This document shows, in pieces, positions 38,607-49,430 of a stretch of DNA of 64,000 nucleotides; the first letter of the stretch is position 1, and each line of letters opens with the position of its first letter. The notes below the pieces were generated by a model. The model did not search any database, was not told the DNA's origin, and was given only the letters and a program-made list of their open reading frames with translations. The translations under genes and the position numbers were made by a program. Origin of the DNA: Streptococcus mitis (GTDB lineage Bacteria > Bacillota > Bacilli > Lactobacillales > Streptococcaceae); NCBI RefSeq assembly GCF_000722695.1, contig NZ_JPFU01000013.1, positions 789,759 to 853,758 on the forward strand. Direction: 5' to 3'.

Positions 38607-40565
38607 TTATTTAACATGATTTTCTGCTTCTTTTTGAGCTTTTTCGATTGCTTTTTTGCTTTCTTGCTCCCATTTAGTCTTGGCTTCTTCATACTGTTTA
38701 GTCGTAACAGTATCTTTTTGCAGTTTCATATACTTATAGTTATAACCGTCACCCTTGATACCGACCAATGAGTATCCTCTTGTAAATGGTATTACTTTGG
38801 TCACAGAAGCAGTCCCTCCTCCTGACATCGCTGACATAATAAGAGAGTTATCAATCATCCAAGCCTGAGCTTCAGCATATTTCTCATAGCGTTTGCTTAC
38901 ATCTTTATTTTCACTATCCGCATCTTTGAGCATTTTAGTGTAAGTATCCAAACCTAGGCTAGCAATCTTCGCTTTATCTTCCTTGGCATCTAGACCAAAA
39001 ATCTTGAGATAGAATCCATCCTCTGCATTGAAAGGATTGAGGTAAGTAGATGGATCCTGATAATCCGCTACCCAACCATCAAAACTTAAATCATAATCTC
39101 TTGCATTGGGAGTAGGAGCCAAGAAGGCTACATTATTGTACTCATCTGTAGAGAGTTGCTGAACGTCAATAACAAGATTATCAGCACCTAAAACAGACTC
39201 AAGGGTCTGCTTAACAGAGTTCATACCTGTCACAGCATTTTTACTTGTCTGATCAACAGCCACATCCAAGTGAATTGGGAAAGTCACACCTTGACTTGCC
39301 AATTCTTTTTTAGCTTCCGCAAATTTTGCTTGGGCTTTTTCTTTGTTGAAATAAGCATCCTGAGCATCTGCCAAGTTTATACCTGACCATTCTGTGCCAT
39401 AGTTAACCAATTTAGAAGCGACTACTTCTCCAAAGGTCTTGTCTCCAACTTGGACAAATGTAGGAGGCACTATGGTGTTACGAAGAGTCTTGCTAGCCGC
39501 TTCTTCCCCATTTGATTGGGCAGAATAGGCTGTGCGGTCCAAGGCAAAGTTCACTGCTTGGCGGAAGTTTTTGTTCAAGACAGCTGACTCAGTTGATTTC
39601 TTCTGCTCATCTGTCGTTTTAGATGTATGGTTGTAGGCCTTACGATTGACGTTGAAATTGAAATACCAAGAAGTCTTGTCCTGCAGACTATAAACGATAT
39701 TATCCTTATATTTTTCCTTAGTTTTAGCAAAGTTAGAACTATTTGGATAAACCCCAGCGATAGAGTAAGCTCCACTTTCAAAGTTGCGGATGGTCAATTC
39801 TTGGTCTGAGCCATCAAAGTAAGCCAATTTAACGTGTTCAATCGATACTTTGTCATGATCATAGTAATGCGGATTCTTCACATACTCAATAGATGATTTT
39901 GATGTGAAATCTTTTAACAAGTAAGGTCCGCTGTAGAGAATGCTATCTGGAGATAGGGTACCAAAATCTTTCCCTTTTGAATTTAGAAACTCTTCATTTA
40001 CTGGGAAAAGAATACTATTGGTTGTTTTTGAATTCCAGTAAGGTTCTGGGCGTGTCAAAGTATACTCAACAGTCCGGTCGTCAATGGCCTTCACCCCAAC
40101 CTTAGAAAAGTCAGAATCCGCTCCTGTAATATAATCATTCAAACCCTTGATGGAATTTTGAATCAAGTCAATGGCCTGTGATTTATTATCCACTGCGTAC
40201 TTAATACCCGTCACAAAATCTTGTGCCTTGACTGGGGCGTACTCTTCACCGTCAGCTGTGAACCATTTGGCATCTTTTCTCAATTTGTAGGTATAAGTCA
40301 GACCGTCGCTCGAAACAGACCAGTCCTCTGCCAAAGATGGAACTAGATTTCCGTGGTTGTCATTCTCAAGCAAACCATCAACTAGGTTGGTTATAATCGA
40401 TGTATTGTCAGCATAGTAGTCTAATAAATAGTTAAATGTAGTTGGATTTCCACTAAAGGTTGATGAGTAAGTTTTTGTATCTGAACCTGATTGCCCGCAA
40501 GCAGCTAAAAGCAAAGCAGCCGCAAAGGTCAGGCCTGCACTAAGGACACGCTTTTTTGCATTCAT
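38607..40565 (-). CDS. AliB-like oligopeptide-binding lipoprotein (aliD / aliB-like ORF2 type)
   Basis: A 652-residue SBP family 5 lipoprotein. Signal MNAKKRVLSAGLTFAAALLLAACGQ with lipobox LAAC (Cys23), mature core similar throughout to AliA and the neighbouring paralogue (e.g. NLVDGLLENDNHGNLVPSLAEDWSV, YTYKLRKDAKWFT). It should bind peptides for the Ami permease; no permease genes are here. Position between dexB and the capsule operon, beside a second aliB-like gene, matches aliC/aliD of non-encapsulated pneumococci and S. mitis. Which is C and which D is assigned by order only. Own promoter and terminator. Confidence 0.88.
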   Translation of the reverse strand: MNAKKRVLSAGLTFAAALLLAACGQSGSDTKTYSSTFSGNPTTFNYLLDYYADNTSIITNLVDGLLENDNHGNLVPSLAEDWSVSSDGLTYTYKLRKDAKWFTADGEEYAPVKAQDFVTGIKYAVDNKSQAIDLIQNSIKGLNDYITGADSDFSKVGVKAIDDRTVEYTLTRPEPYWNSKTTNSILFPVNEEFLNSKGKDFGTLSPDSILYSGPYLLKDFTSKSSIEYVKNPHYYDHDKVSIEHVKLAYFDGSDQELTIRNFESGAYSIAGVYPNSSNFAKTKEKYKDNIVYSLQDKTSWYFNFNVNRKAYNHTSKTTDEQKKSTESAVLNKNFRQAVNFALDRTAYSAQSNGEEAASKTLRNTIVPPTFVQVGDKTFGEVVASKLVNYGTEWSGINLADAQDAYFNKEKAQAKFAEAKKELASQGVTFPIHLDVAVDQTSKNAVTGMNSVKQTLESVLGADNLVIDVQQLSTDEYNNVAFLAPTPNARDYDLSFDGWVADYQDPSTYLNPFNAEDGFYLKIFGLDAKEDKAKIASLGLDTYTKMLKDADSENKDVSKRYEKYAEAQAWMIDNSLIMSAMSGGGTASVTKVIPFTRGYSLVGIKGDGYNYKYMKLQKDTVTTKQYEEAKTKWEQESKKAIEKAQKEAENHVK

Positions 40566-40604
40566 CTTCTTTCTCCTTTATGTTAGTTTTTATAACATAA
40601 GTTT

Positions 40605-40633
40605 ATTTTACCAAATTAGTGGGGATTTGTAAA
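40605..40633 (-). promoter_or_regulatory. Promoter of the aliD-like gene
   Basis: On the minus strand TTTACA (40633-40628), a 17-base spacer and TAAAAT (40610-40605), 40 bases upstream of the ATG. AAAGGAG lies 7 bases before the start. Confidence 0.75.
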
Positions 40634-40676
40634 GTTAATTGAATTTCTAGAATGGAAGTTTATAAACTCTAGGCAT

Positions 40677-40724
40677 TAAAAAAACAAAGGATTCCTGTCT
40701 TTCATACAGTCCTCCCTTGTTTTT
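40677..40724 (-). terminator. Terminator of the aliC-like gene
   Basis: On the minus strand AAAACAAGGGAGGACTG pairs imperfectly with CAGGAATCCTTTGTTTT, followed by T residues. It lies ~45 bases past the stop. Confidence 0.8.
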
Positions 40725-40770
40725 ATACGATTTATTAACTAAAAAACCATTTGTAGAAACGAGCCTAGAC

Positions 40771-42738
40771 TCATTTTACGTGTTTTTCTAAATCCTTTTG
40801 ATACTGAGCATTCGATTCCAGTTTTTCCTTTTGCCACTTCTTGAGAGCTGCCTCATACTCTTTCGTTGTGACAATATCATTTTGAAGTTCCATTCCTTTA
40901 AAAATAAATGGATCCCCTTTGATACCAACTTGTGAATAAGCTTTAGTAAATGGTACAGCACGACTTACCATAGGAGAACCTCCTGAAGACGCCACTGGAA
41001 TAAGGAGAGAACTATCTGTTACCCAAGCTTGAGCCTTAGCATATTTCTCATAACGTTTGTCAAGATTGGTCGTCTCAGAAGCAGCATCGTCCAAGAGCTT
41101 CTTGTATTCATCCAAACCAACTTTCGCCATGACTTCAGGATCCTTGCCCTTTGTTATACCTAGGTGTTTCAAGGCAGAACCCTTCTTAGCATCTAAAATA
41201 TTGAGATAGGTTGCTGGATCTTGGTAATCTGGTCCCCAACCTGTTCCGTTCAAATCATAATCTTTTTGAGTTGGCACTTTTGCTTGGGAAGTAATACTTT
41301 CCTTCTCATTATCTGTCATTTGAAGAACATCTACAATGACATTATCAGAACCAAGCGTTTCTTCAATCGATTGTTTTAATGAATTTGTCTGTTGAACTGC
41401 AACTACATCTGTCTGTTCTACTGGTACATCCAAATGAATCGGGAAACTTACTCCCTTGCTTTGCAATTCTGACTTCGCTTTCTCAAATGCTGATTTGGCC
41501 TTCGTAGGATTGTAAATTGTATCCTTACCATCTGTGAGAGTTACATCTTTCCACTGTTCTCCATATTTCAGTAGTTCATCCTGAGCCAGCTGTCCGAAGG
41601 TCTTCCCTGCTACCTGAACATAATTATCTGGCACTAGACTATTACGAATAATCTTATCCGCACCTTCTTCACCGTTTAATTGAGCTGTATAGGCGTGGCG
41701 ATTGAAGGCAAAATTAATCGCTTGACGGAAATTTTTATTCAGCATAGCTTCTTTTGTAGAAAGCTTTTGTCCTTCATCTGTCTTGGCTGTTTTATTATAT
41801 GATTGACGATTTACATTAAAAGTAAAGTAGTAGCTAGTTGCTTCCTGAGGGCTATAAATAATCTGATCGCCATATTTCTCTTTGGTTGAAGCAAAACTTG
41901 AACTATTTGGGAAAAGTCTCGCTGTATTATATGCTCCTGTAGAGAAACTACGGATAAGAGACTCTTGATCTGAACCGTCATAGAATGTTAATTTTACATT
42001 ATCAATCTTGACATTTTCCTTATCCCAATAGTTAGGATTTTTTTCATACTCAATCACAGATTTAGAAATCAAAGATTTCAAAAAATATGGACCATTGTAA
42101 AGAATACTTGATGGAGTTGGCGCTCCGTAATCCTTACCAGTTGCATTCAAAAACTCTTCATTTACAGGAAGCATGGTTGCAGTGGTTACTTTAGAGTTCC
42201 AAAAACTTTCTGGTTTATTAAGGGTATATTCTACCGTATAATCATCAAGAGCTTTAACACCTACAGTTGAAAAATCATTGGTCTCACCACTAACATAGGC
42301 CTCCAAACCTTTGATTGATTTTTCAATCAAAGAAAGACCATCTGACTTACCATCTGCTGCATGTTTCAGACCTGTAACAAAGTCCTGTGCCTTAACTTCT
42401 GCATACTCCTCTCCTTCAGAAGTGTACCACTTCACACCCTTACGAAGTTTGTAAGTATAAGTCAAACCATCAGCTGAAACAGTCCAATCCTCTGCTAAAG
42501 ACGGAACAAGATTCCCATATTTATCATTCTCTAAAAGACCATCAACAACATTACCAATCACGTCAGAGGTCGAACTTTTACTCGTAATGCTATAATCCAA
42601 GGAAGACGGATCTACCGCATAGACATAAGAAAAGCTCCTCGGGGCATCTGCTTTCTTATCGCTTTTCCCACAAGCCGTTAAAAGAAGGGCTGCACTCATC
42701 GTTAATCCTGCTCCTAAAATCCACTTTTTCGATTTCAT
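40771..42738 (-). CDS. AliB-like oligopeptide-binding lipoprotein (aliC / aliB-like ORF1 type)
   Basis: A 655-residue SBP family 5 lipoprotein. Signal MKSKKWILGAGLTMSAALLLTACGK (lipobox LTAC, Cys23). The core starts RSFSYVYAVDPSSLDYS and shares the family blocks with AliA and the neighbouring gene. It binds oligopeptides for the Ami permease; relatives AliC/AliD sense peptides that affect competence and colonisation in non-encapsulated pneumococci. The start at 42738 is chosen because AAAGGAG lies 8 bases before it; an in-frame TTG at 42744 overlaps that site. It has its own promoter, terminator and an upstream CodY-like box. Confidence 0.88.
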   Translation of the reverse strand: MKSKKWILGAGLTMSAALLLTACGKSDKKADAPRSFSYVYAVDPSSLDYSITSKSSTSDVIGNVVDGLLENDKYGNLVPSLAEDWTVSADGLTYTYKLRKGVKWYTSEGEEYAEVKAQDFVTGLKHAADGKSDGLSLIEKSIKGLEAYVSGETNDFSTVGVKALDDYTVEYTLNKPESFWNSKVTTATMLPVNEEFLNATGKDYGAPTPSSILYNGPYFLKSLISKSVIEYEKNPNYWDKENVKIDNVKLTFYDGSDQESLIRSFSTGAYNTARLFPNSSSFASTKEKYGDQIIYSPQEATSYYFTFNVNRQSYNKTAKTDEGQKLSTKEAMLNKNFRQAINFAFNRHAYTAQLNGEEGADKIIRNSLVPDNYVQVAGKTFGQLAQDELLKYGEQWKDVTLTDGKDTIYNPTKAKSAFEKAKSELQSKGVSFPIHLDVPVEQTDVVAVQQTNSLKQSIEETLGSDNVIVDVLQMTDNEKESITSQAKVPTQKDYDLNGTGWGPDYQDPATYLNILDAKKGSALKHLGITKGKDPEVMAKVGLDEYKKLLDDAASETTNLDKRYEKYAKAQAWVTDSSLLIPVASSGGSPMVSRAVPFTKAYSQVGIKGDPFIFKGMELQNDIVTTKEYEAALKKWQKEKLESNAQYQKDLEKHVK

Positions 42739-42772
42739 AACCAAACTCCTTTAGTAATATGTTATTTCCACC

Positions 42773-42828
42773 ATTATACTCTATTTTATTCTAAATGCAA
42801 GAGCTTTCGACAGATTTTTTAGAAAATT
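42773..42828 (-). promoter_or_regulatory. aliC-like promoter with upstream CodY-like box
   Basis: On the minus strand TTGCAT (42800-42795), a 16-base spacer and TATAAT (42778-42773). AATTTTCTAAAAAAT (42828-42814) lies 13 bases upstream of the -35 and has two mismatches to the CodY box. The layout is like that of aliA. Confidence 0.6.
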
Positions 42829-42841
42829 CTAACAGATGTTA

Positions 42842-42966
42842 TTCAAAAACATTTCAGTTGTAGATAAAACACTCAAATCACATCTTTGAGATCGGATAAG
42901 AGCTAAACCATATCTACAGTATCCAAGGATGACCTTGTTTGAGAAGTTCTTTTGAAGAGTACTATA
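42842..42966. repeat. Possible decayed BOX remnant
   Basis: Fragments such as TTGTAGATAAAACACTC near the left and GAGAAGTTCTTTTGAAGAGTAC at the right resemble boxB/boxA pieces, but the middle does not match. No gene is visible in 42829-43006. Confidence 0.3.
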
Positions 42967-43001
42967 AAAAAGAACCTCAGCCCCAAAAGCTGAAGATTCT
43001 C
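42966..43001 (-). terminator. Terminator of dexB
   Basis: On the minus strand AGAATCTTCAGC pairs with GGCTGAGGTTCT around TTTTGG and is followed by TTTTTT. It lies 5-40 bases past the dexB stop. Confidence 0.85.
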
Positions 43002-43006
43002 TAGCT

Positions 43007-44626
<1,620 letters not shown>

Positions 44627-44651
44627 TCATTATTTTAATAATCTACAGTCT

Positions 44652-44689
44652 ATGATAGCGCTTTTCGGAATTTTGTGCAAGCGTTTGCC
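44652..44689 (-). promoter_or_regulatory. dexB promoter overlapped by a cre (CcpA) site
   Basis: On the minus strand TTGCAC (44680-44675), a 17-base spacer and TATCAT (44657-44652). TGCAAGCGTTTGCC (44676-44689, plus strand) matches the cre consensus TGNAANCGNWNNCA except its last base and overlaps the -35, so glucose repression through CcpA is expected. The site is also ~55 bases upstream of the divergent promoter. Confidence 0.75.
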
Positions 44690-44744
44690 TAATCTTTTTG
44701 ATTCCTTTTTTAACTCCATAGTTTCCTAACTTCCAATTTTTTAT

Positions 44745-44768
44745 TATAATAGAGGTCAGAGGTAAAAA
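44745..44768 (+). promoter_or_regulatory. -10 box and ribosome site of the DUF1846 gene
   Basis: TATAAT (44745-44750) lies 20 bases before the ATG, with AGAGGTA as ribosome site. No clear -35 is present. The leader would be very short. Confidence 0.6.
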
Positions 44769-44769
44769 A

Positions 44770-46254
44770 ATGAAAAAACAAGCTTTTAGTTCTGAACAAT
44801 ATTTGAATCTACAGCGCGACCACATTTTGGAGCGCATTAATCAATTTGACGGCAAGCTCTACTTGGAGTTTGGTGGTAAAATGTTAGAAGATTTCCACGC
44901 TGCTCGTGTCCTTCCTGGTTATGAACCTGACAACAAAATCAAGCTCTTGCAAGAATTGAAAGAGCAAGTCGAGGTTGTCATTGCCATTAATGCTAGCAAT
45001 ATCGAGCATTCTAAAGCACGTGGTGACTTGGGCATTTCTTATGACCAAGAAGTTCTTCGCTTGATTGACAAATTCAATGAATTGGGAATTTTTGTTGGCT
45101 CAGTGGTCATCACACAGTACGCTGGCCAACCGGCTGCAGATGCCTTCCGCAATCAACTCGAGAAAAACGGAATTGATTCTTATCTTCACTATCCAATCAA
45201 AGGATATCCGACGGATATGGATCACATCATTTCTCCAGAAGGTATGGGGAAAAACGACTACATCAAAACCAGTCGCAACCTGATTGTCGTGACCGCTCCT
45301 GGACCTGGTTCTGGAAAATTGGCAACCTGTATGTCCAATATGTACCACGACCAAATCAATGGCATCAAGTCTGGCTACGCTAAATTTGAAACCTTCCCAG
45401 TTTGGAATCTTCCCCTTCATCATCCAGTCAATTTGGCCTACGAGGCTGCCACAGCTGACCTTGATGATGTCAACATGATTGACCCTTTCCATCTCCAAAC
45501 CTATGGAGAAACCACTGTCAACTACAACCGTGATATCGAAATCTTCCCAGTGCTCAAGCGCATGTTAGAACGTATCCTTGGTAAATCTCCATACGCTTCT
45601 CCAACAGATATGGGGGTCAACATGGTTGGTTTCGCTATTACAGATGATGAAGCTGCTGTCGAAGCTTCTAAACAAGAAATCATCCGCCGTTACTATCAAA
45701 CTGTTCTTGATTTTAAAGCTGAAAAAGTTGGCGAAGCTGCTGTCAAGAAAATTGAGTTGCTTATGAATGACCTCGGTATCACACCTGCAGACCGTAAGGT
45801 GGCTGTTACCGCACGTCAAAAAGCAGAAAAAACTGGCGGGCCAGCCCTAGCCCTTGAATTGCCAAGCGGAGAAATTGTCACTGGTAGGAACTCAGAGCTC
45901 TTTGGCCCTACAGCCGCTGCCTTGATCAACGCCATCAAGAAATCAGCTAACATCGCTAAGGAAGTAAAACTAATCGAGCCTGAACTTGTCAAGCCAATCC
46001 AAGGTCTCAAAATCGATCATCTAGGTAGCCGTAATCCACGCCTGCATTCAAATGAAATTTTGATTGCACTTGCTATCACAGCTACAGAAAATCCTGATGC
46101 TGCCCGCGCTATGGAAGAACTTGGCAACCTCAAAGGAAGCGAAGCCCACTCAACTATCATCTTGACAGATGAAGACAAGAATGTCCTTCGTAAATTGGGT
46201 ATCAATGTAACCTTTGACCCTTACTACCAATACGACCGTTTGTATCGTAAGTAA
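44770..46254 (+). CDS. DUF1846 family protein
   Basis: A 494-residue cytoplasmic protein of the DUF1846 family, widely conserved in Firmicutes and next to dexB in pneumococcus. It starts [46 protein letters not shown] and contains [20 protein letters not shown], a P-loop-like Gly-rich stretch with Lys (~residues 176-195). Function is unproven; the Gly-rich motif suggests nucleotide binding. Single gene ended by a strong terminator. Confidence 0.9.
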   Translation: MKKQAFSSEQYLNLQRDHILERINQFDGKLYLEFGGKMLEDFHAARVLPGYEPDNKIKLLQELKEQVEVVIAINASNIEHSKARGDLGISYDQEVLRLIDKFNELGIFVGSVVITQYAGQPAADAFRNQLEKNGIDSYLHYPIKGYPTDMDHIISPEGMGKNDYIKTSRNLIVVTAPGPGSGKLATCMSNMYHDQINGIKSGYAKFETFPVWNLPLHHPVNLAYEAATADLDDVNMIDPFHLQTYGETTVNYNRDIEIFPVLKRMLERILGKSPYASPTDMGVNMVGFAITDDEAAVEASKQEIIRRYYQTVLDFKAEKVGEAAVKKIELLMNDLGITPADRKVAVTARQKAEKTGGPALALELPSGEIVTGRNSELFGPTAAALINAIKKSANIAKEVKLIEPELVKPIQGLKIDHLGSRNPRLHSNEILIALAITATENPDAARAMEELGNLKGSEAHSTIILTDEDKNVLRKLGINVTFDPYYQYDRLYRK

Positions 46255-46263
46255 AGATTGCAG

Positions 46264-46292
46264 CCTCTCCACTCTCGGAGAGGTTTTCTCTC
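46264..46292 (+). terminator. Terminator of the DUF1846 gene
   Basis: CCTCTCC / GGAGAGG stem with a 6-base loop, followed by TTTTCTCT, 10 bases past the stop. Confidence 0.85.
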
Positions 46293-46315
46293 TGTCTCAG
46301 GAGCCAGCTTTATGT

Positions 46316-46345
46316 TATAATGAAAGAAGAAAACTGAAAGGATTT
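46316..46345 (+). promoter_or_regulatory. luxS promoter (extended -10) and ribosome site
   Basis: TGTTATAAT (TATAAT 46316-46321) lies 28 bases before the luxS ATG. GAAAGGA is the ribosome site. No consensus -35 is visible. Confidence 0.65.
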
Positions 46346-46348
46346 ACC

Positions 46349-46831
46349 ATGTCAAAAGAAGTTATTGTTGAAAGTTTTGAACTTGACCACACCATTGTTA
46401 AAGCACCCTATGTCCGCTTGATTGGGGAAGAAACAGGGCCAAAAGGAGACATCATCTCCAATTATGATATTCGCTTGGTGCAACCAAACGAAGACTCTAT
46501 CCCTACCGCTGGACTTCACACCATCGAGCACCTCTTGGCAAAACTTATCCGTACCCGCATTGACGGTATGATTGACTGTTCACCATTTGGTTGCCGCACA
46601 GGCTTCCACATGATTATGTGGGGACGCCATACCAGCGCTGAAATTGCGGCTGTTATCAAGGATTCGCTCAAGGAAATCGCTGAGACTACTACTTGGGAAG
46701 ACGTCCCTGGAACAACCATCGAATCTTGCGGAAACTATAAGGACCACAGCCTCTTTTCTGCTAAAGAATGGGCGAAACTCATCCTTGAACAAGGGATTTC
46801 AGATGATGCCTTTGAGCGTCATGTTATTTAA
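46349..46831 (+). CDS. luxS: S-ribosylhomocysteine lyase, autoinducer-2 synthase
   Basis: A 160-residue iron-dependent enzyme that splits S-ribosylhomocysteine to homocysteine and DPD, the precursor of AI-2, in the activated methyl cycle. The metal motif HTIEHLLA (~55-62) and the catalytic Cys region SPFGCRTGF are intact, and [14 protein letters not shown] is typical. The ATG at 46349, after GAAAGGA, gives the standard 160 residues. In-frame sequence extends upstream but has no ribosome site and would cross the preceding terminator. Confidence 0.97.
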   Translation: MSKEVIVESFELDHTIVKAPYVRLIGEETGPKGDIISNYDIRLVQPNEDSIPTAGLHTIEHLLAKLIRTRIDGMIDCSPFGCRTGFHMIMWGRHTSAEIAAVIKDSLKEIAETTTWEDVPGTTIESCGNYKDHSLFSAKEWAKLILEQGISDDAFERHVI

Positions 46832-46840
46832 ACAAATAAA

Positions 46841-46876
46841 GGAACCAGTTTTTTCAGCTGGCTCCTTCTTTTTTAT
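46841..46876 (+). terminator. luxS terminator
   Basis: GGAACCAG pairs with CTGGCTCC (one mismatch) around TTTTTTCAG, followed by TTCTTTTTTATT. It lies 10 bases past luxS. Confidence 0.85.
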
Positions 46877-46894
46877 TCTCAAAATTTTGTCTTA

Positions 46895-46987
46895 TACTCA
46901 ATGAAAATCAAAGAGCAAACTAGGAAACTAGCCGCAGGCTGTACTTGAGCGACGTTGACGTGGTTTGAAGAGATTTTCGAAGAGTAT
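46895..46987 (-). repeat. Short BOX element touching the clpL stop codon
   Basis: 93 bp with TACTC and GAGTAT ends, boxC complete and boxA lacking ~11 bases in its centre (TACTTGAG joins GACGTTGACG). The last base of the element and the following TA target form the TAA stop codon of clpL on the minus strand. Confidence 0.82.
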
Positions 46988-49092
46988 TAGGCTTTTTCAC
47001 GAATAACTAAACCACCATCTTCCATGTCTGCTTCCAAATGTTTGGCATCTAGATGATCCAAGTGGAAATCTGTCACCTTATCCCGAATTTCTTGTTCAAC
47101 TACGCGACGGAGTGGACGAACACCCATGACTTCGTCATAACCTTCTTCTGTGATATAGTCTTTAGCCGCTTGACTGACTACCAAGTCAATGTCTTTCTTA
47201 GCCAAGGTTTGGTTAACTTCCGCCAACATCAAGTCCACAATCTTAGAAAGATCTTCCTTAGTCAAGTGGGAGAACTCGATAAATTCATTAAAGCGGTTAA
47301 GGAATTCTGGACGGAAGAATGGTTTCAAACGGTCCATCAATTCTGGTTTATCCGCATCTTCTGTCAAGTTGGCTTCATAGCCAAATCCAGCATTTGAGGT
47401 CGCGATAATGACAGTGTTCTTAAAGTTCACCGTATTTCCTTGACCATCTGTCAAACGACCATCATCCAAGACTTGGAGGAGAAGAGTAATCACTTGAGGA
47501 TCAGCCTTTTCAATCTCATCCAAGAGAATGATAGAGTAAGGATTGCGACGAACACGTTCTGTTAAGGTATTGCTATTGTCATCATAACCCACATATCCTG
47601 CTGTTGTACCGATTAGCTTAGAAACGGCTGTGCGGTCGCTATATTCAGACATATCCAAACGGATGATGGCGTCCTTGGTTCCAAACATATCCAGCGCCAA
47701 TTGCTTAGCAAGTTCTGTCTTACCTACCCCAGTTGGACCTACAAAGAGGAAGCTACCGATTGGGCGATTGCCTTCATCGAAACCAGCACGGTTACGACGG
47801 ATAGCACGAGCTACAGCTTCAACTGCCTTTTCTTGGCCGATCACCTTGTCTTTCAAGCGATGAGCCATACCTTTCAATCGTTCGATATCTGACGCTCCCA
47901 TTTGCGATACTGGAATACCTGTCATTCGTTCTACAGATTCAGCCACATCGTTGACACTTGCAGTCACCTTCATATCTTCTGTGTGGTTTTCGATTTTCTT
48001 TTCCAATTCTGCAATGCGTGTTTTATAGTTTAGAGCTGCTTCAAAATCTTCTGCTTCAACTGCTTTTTCTTGCTTATCTTTTTCTGCCTCAATTTCACGT
48101 TCAACAGCATGCACATCTGTTACAGGATGTTGAGCTGCCAAGTGTGCTGCCGTTACATCGACAAGGTCAATAGCCTTATCTGGCAAGCTACGTTGTGGAA
48201 TATATTGGACAGAATAATCCACTGCTGCTTTCAAGACCTCGTCTGGCAAGATGACATTGTGGTGTTGTTGATAGAGGTCACGAATCCCTTGAAGGATCTT
48301 AAAAGTATCCTCTGCTGAAGGAGCATTGACCTTGACTTCGTTGAAACGACGAGCAAGAGCTGCATTCTTCAAAATGGTGTTACGGTATTCGTCTTGAGTC
48401 GTTGCCCCAATCACTGTCAATTCCCCACGAGAGAGGGCTGGCTTGAGAATATCCGCAAGCCCTTTAGAACCACTATCTCCACCAGTGCCACCAGCACCAA
48501 GAATTTGGTGAATTTCATCAAAGAAGAGGATAATATTCCCTGCTTCTTTCACCTCATTGACTAGATTTTGAACGTTTTCTTCAAAACTACCACGATATTG
48601 AGTCCCAGCCTCAAGACCTGAGATATCAATGGAAATGATTTCCTTGTTCTTGATAGCGGCTGGGACATCTCCGTTCACAATAGCTTGCGCTAGACCTTCG
48701 ACAACGGCTGTCTTACCAACACCTGCATCTCCGACTAGAACAGGATTGTTCTTGGTACGACGTGATAGGATTTCAGATGTTTCTTGAATTTCCTTGTTTC
48801 GTCCGATAACAGGATCCAACTTACCCTCACGAGCTTCCGCTGTCAAGTTTCGACCTAGTTTAGCAAGGACACCGTCTTGTTTCATACCTGAAGCCTGTTG
48901 TTGCATTTGCCCATCAACTTCTGCATTTCCTGGAAATTGGCCAGTTGCACGATAATGAGCAAATTCCTCAGGTGTCACTTCACGTCCATTAATCAAGTAA
49001 CGGCGATTTTCAGAACTATATCCTCGCATACCACCCATCAATTGGTTAAATAAATCATCCATGTTGTTAAAATTATTAAAGTTGTTGTTCAT
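46987..49092 (-). CDS. clpL: Stress ATPase ClpL (HSP100, class with two AAA+ domains)
   Basis: A 701-residue cytoplasmic chaperone that disaggregates proteins after heat or other stress. The N-terminal Asn/Gly-rich stretch ([20 protein letters not shown]) is followed by AAA+ 1 ([22 protein letters not shown]), a middle coiled coil (~330-400) and AAA+ 2 ([22 protein letters not shown]). The C-terminus is [10 protein letters not shown]. It has no ClpP-docking loop that I can identify, as expected for ClpL. Three CtsR boxes precede it. The stop codon is partly supplied by a BOX insertion, but protein length is normal. Confidence 0.96.
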   Translation of the reverse strand: MNNNFNNFNNMDDLFNQLMGGMRGYSSENRRYLINGREVTPEEFAHYRATGQFPGNAEVDGQMQQQASGMKQDGVLAKLGRNLTAEAREGKLDPVIGRNKEIQETSEILSRRTKNNPVLVGDAGVGKTAVVEGLAQAIVNGDVPAAIKNKEIISIDISGLEAGTQYRGSFEENVQNLVNEVKEAGNIILFFDEIHQILGAGGTGGDSGSKGLADILKPALSRGELTVIGATTQDEYRNTILKNAALARRFNEVKVNAPSAEDTFKILQGIRDLYQQHHNVILPDEVLKAAVDYSVQYIPQRSLPDKAIDLVDVTAAHLAAQHPVTDVHAVEREIEAEKDKQEKAVEAEDFEAALNYKTRIAELEKKIENHTEDMKVTASVNDVAESVERMTGIPVSQMGASDIERLKGMAHRLKDKVIGQEKAVEAVARAIRRNRAGFDEGNRPIGSFLFVGPTGVGKTELAKQLALDMFGTKDAIIRLDMSEYSDRTAVSKLIGTTAGYVGYDDNSNTLTERVRRNPYSIILLDEIEKADPQVITLLLQVLDDGRLTDGQGNTVNFKNTVIIATSNAGFGYEANLTEDADKPELMDRLKPFFRPEFLNRFNEFIEFSHLTKEDLSKIVDLMLAEVNQTLAKKDIDLVVSQAAKDYITEEGYDEVMGVRPLRRVVEQEIRDKVTDFHLDHLDAKHLEADMEDGGLVIREKA

Positions 49093-49133
49093 ATTCTTTA
49101 CCTCTTTTTGTTTACTTAGTTATGATTACTGAT

Positions 49134-49150
49134 ATTGACTATCTTTGACC
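49134..49150 (-). promoter_or_regulatory. CtsR operator close to the clpL start
   Basis: On the minus strand GGTCAAA-GAT-AGTCAAT matches the CtsR direct heptad repeat (RGTCAAA-NAN-RGTCAAA) with one change. It lies 42 bases upstream of the ATG, inside the transcribed leader if the promoter at 49333 is used, or near a second unseen promoter. Confidence 0.8.
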
Positions 49151-49174
49151 TTTGTTTTAAAAAATTTAGACTAG

Positions 49175-49264
49175 CTAAATGGCTACTCTAGGGACTATTT
49201 CTGGTTTTTCTTTTTCAAGCAGGAGTAGACTATCTTTACTTATGAAGATTTCTAGATTAAACAT
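49175..49264 (-). CDS. Small leader ORF (29 residues) upstream of clpL
   Basis: ATG at 49264 follows AGAAAGAGGTGGGT, a good ribosome site, and a 29-codon frame (MFNLEIFISKDSLLLLEKEK..., ending VAI) runs to TAG. It lies wholly within the predicted clpL leader, between the promoter and the inner CtsR box. No family is recognised. It may be a small protein, a leader peptide or chance; the good ribosome site is the main support. Confidence 0.4.
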   Translation of the reverse strand: MFNLEIFISKDSLLLLEKEKPEIVPRVAI

Positions 49265-49332
49265 AGACCCACCTCTTTCTATTTTACTTTAAATAAGTGT
49301 TCACGTAAGGCTTTCATTTACCTTACGTTCAT

Positions 49333-49382
49333 AATATACTACATTAGTCAGAAAAGGTCAAGGAATTTGACTTTAATTGACC
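49333..49382 (-). promoter_or_regulatory. clpL promoter with two CtsR operators
   Basis: On the minus strand TTGACC (49361-49356), 17 bases, TATATT (49338-49333). One CtsR box (plus strand AGTCAGA-AAA-GGTCAAG, 49346-49362) overlaps the -35 and another (TTTGACT-TTA-ATTGACC, 49366-49382, inverted) lies directly upstream. The start of the leader holds a perfect 8-bp inverted repeat (ACGTAAGG/CCTTACGT, 49303-49328). The leader to clpL is about 230 bases. Confidence 0.82.
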
Positions 49383-49395
49383 AATGTTTTTTAAA

Positions 49396-49425
49396 AAGCA
49401 AAAACACCCTGAAATACCAGGGTGC
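49396..49425 (-). terminator. Terminator of the mraY operon
   Basis: On the minus strand CACCCTG pairs with CAGGGTG around GTATTT, followed by TTTTTGC. It lies a few bases past the mraY stop and separates it from clpL. Confidence 0.85.
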
Positions 49426-49430
49426 TATTC

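Noticed and set aside
40628..40660. A CodY box upstream of the aliD-like gene
   Set aside because: The best fit (around GAATTTCTAGAATGG) has about seven mismatches to the consensus, unlike the two at aliA and the aliC-like gene.
44652..44666. A second cre site in the dexB leader (TGATAGCGCTTTTCG)
   Set aside because: It fails at two invariant positions of the cre consensus; only the site at 44676 is supported.
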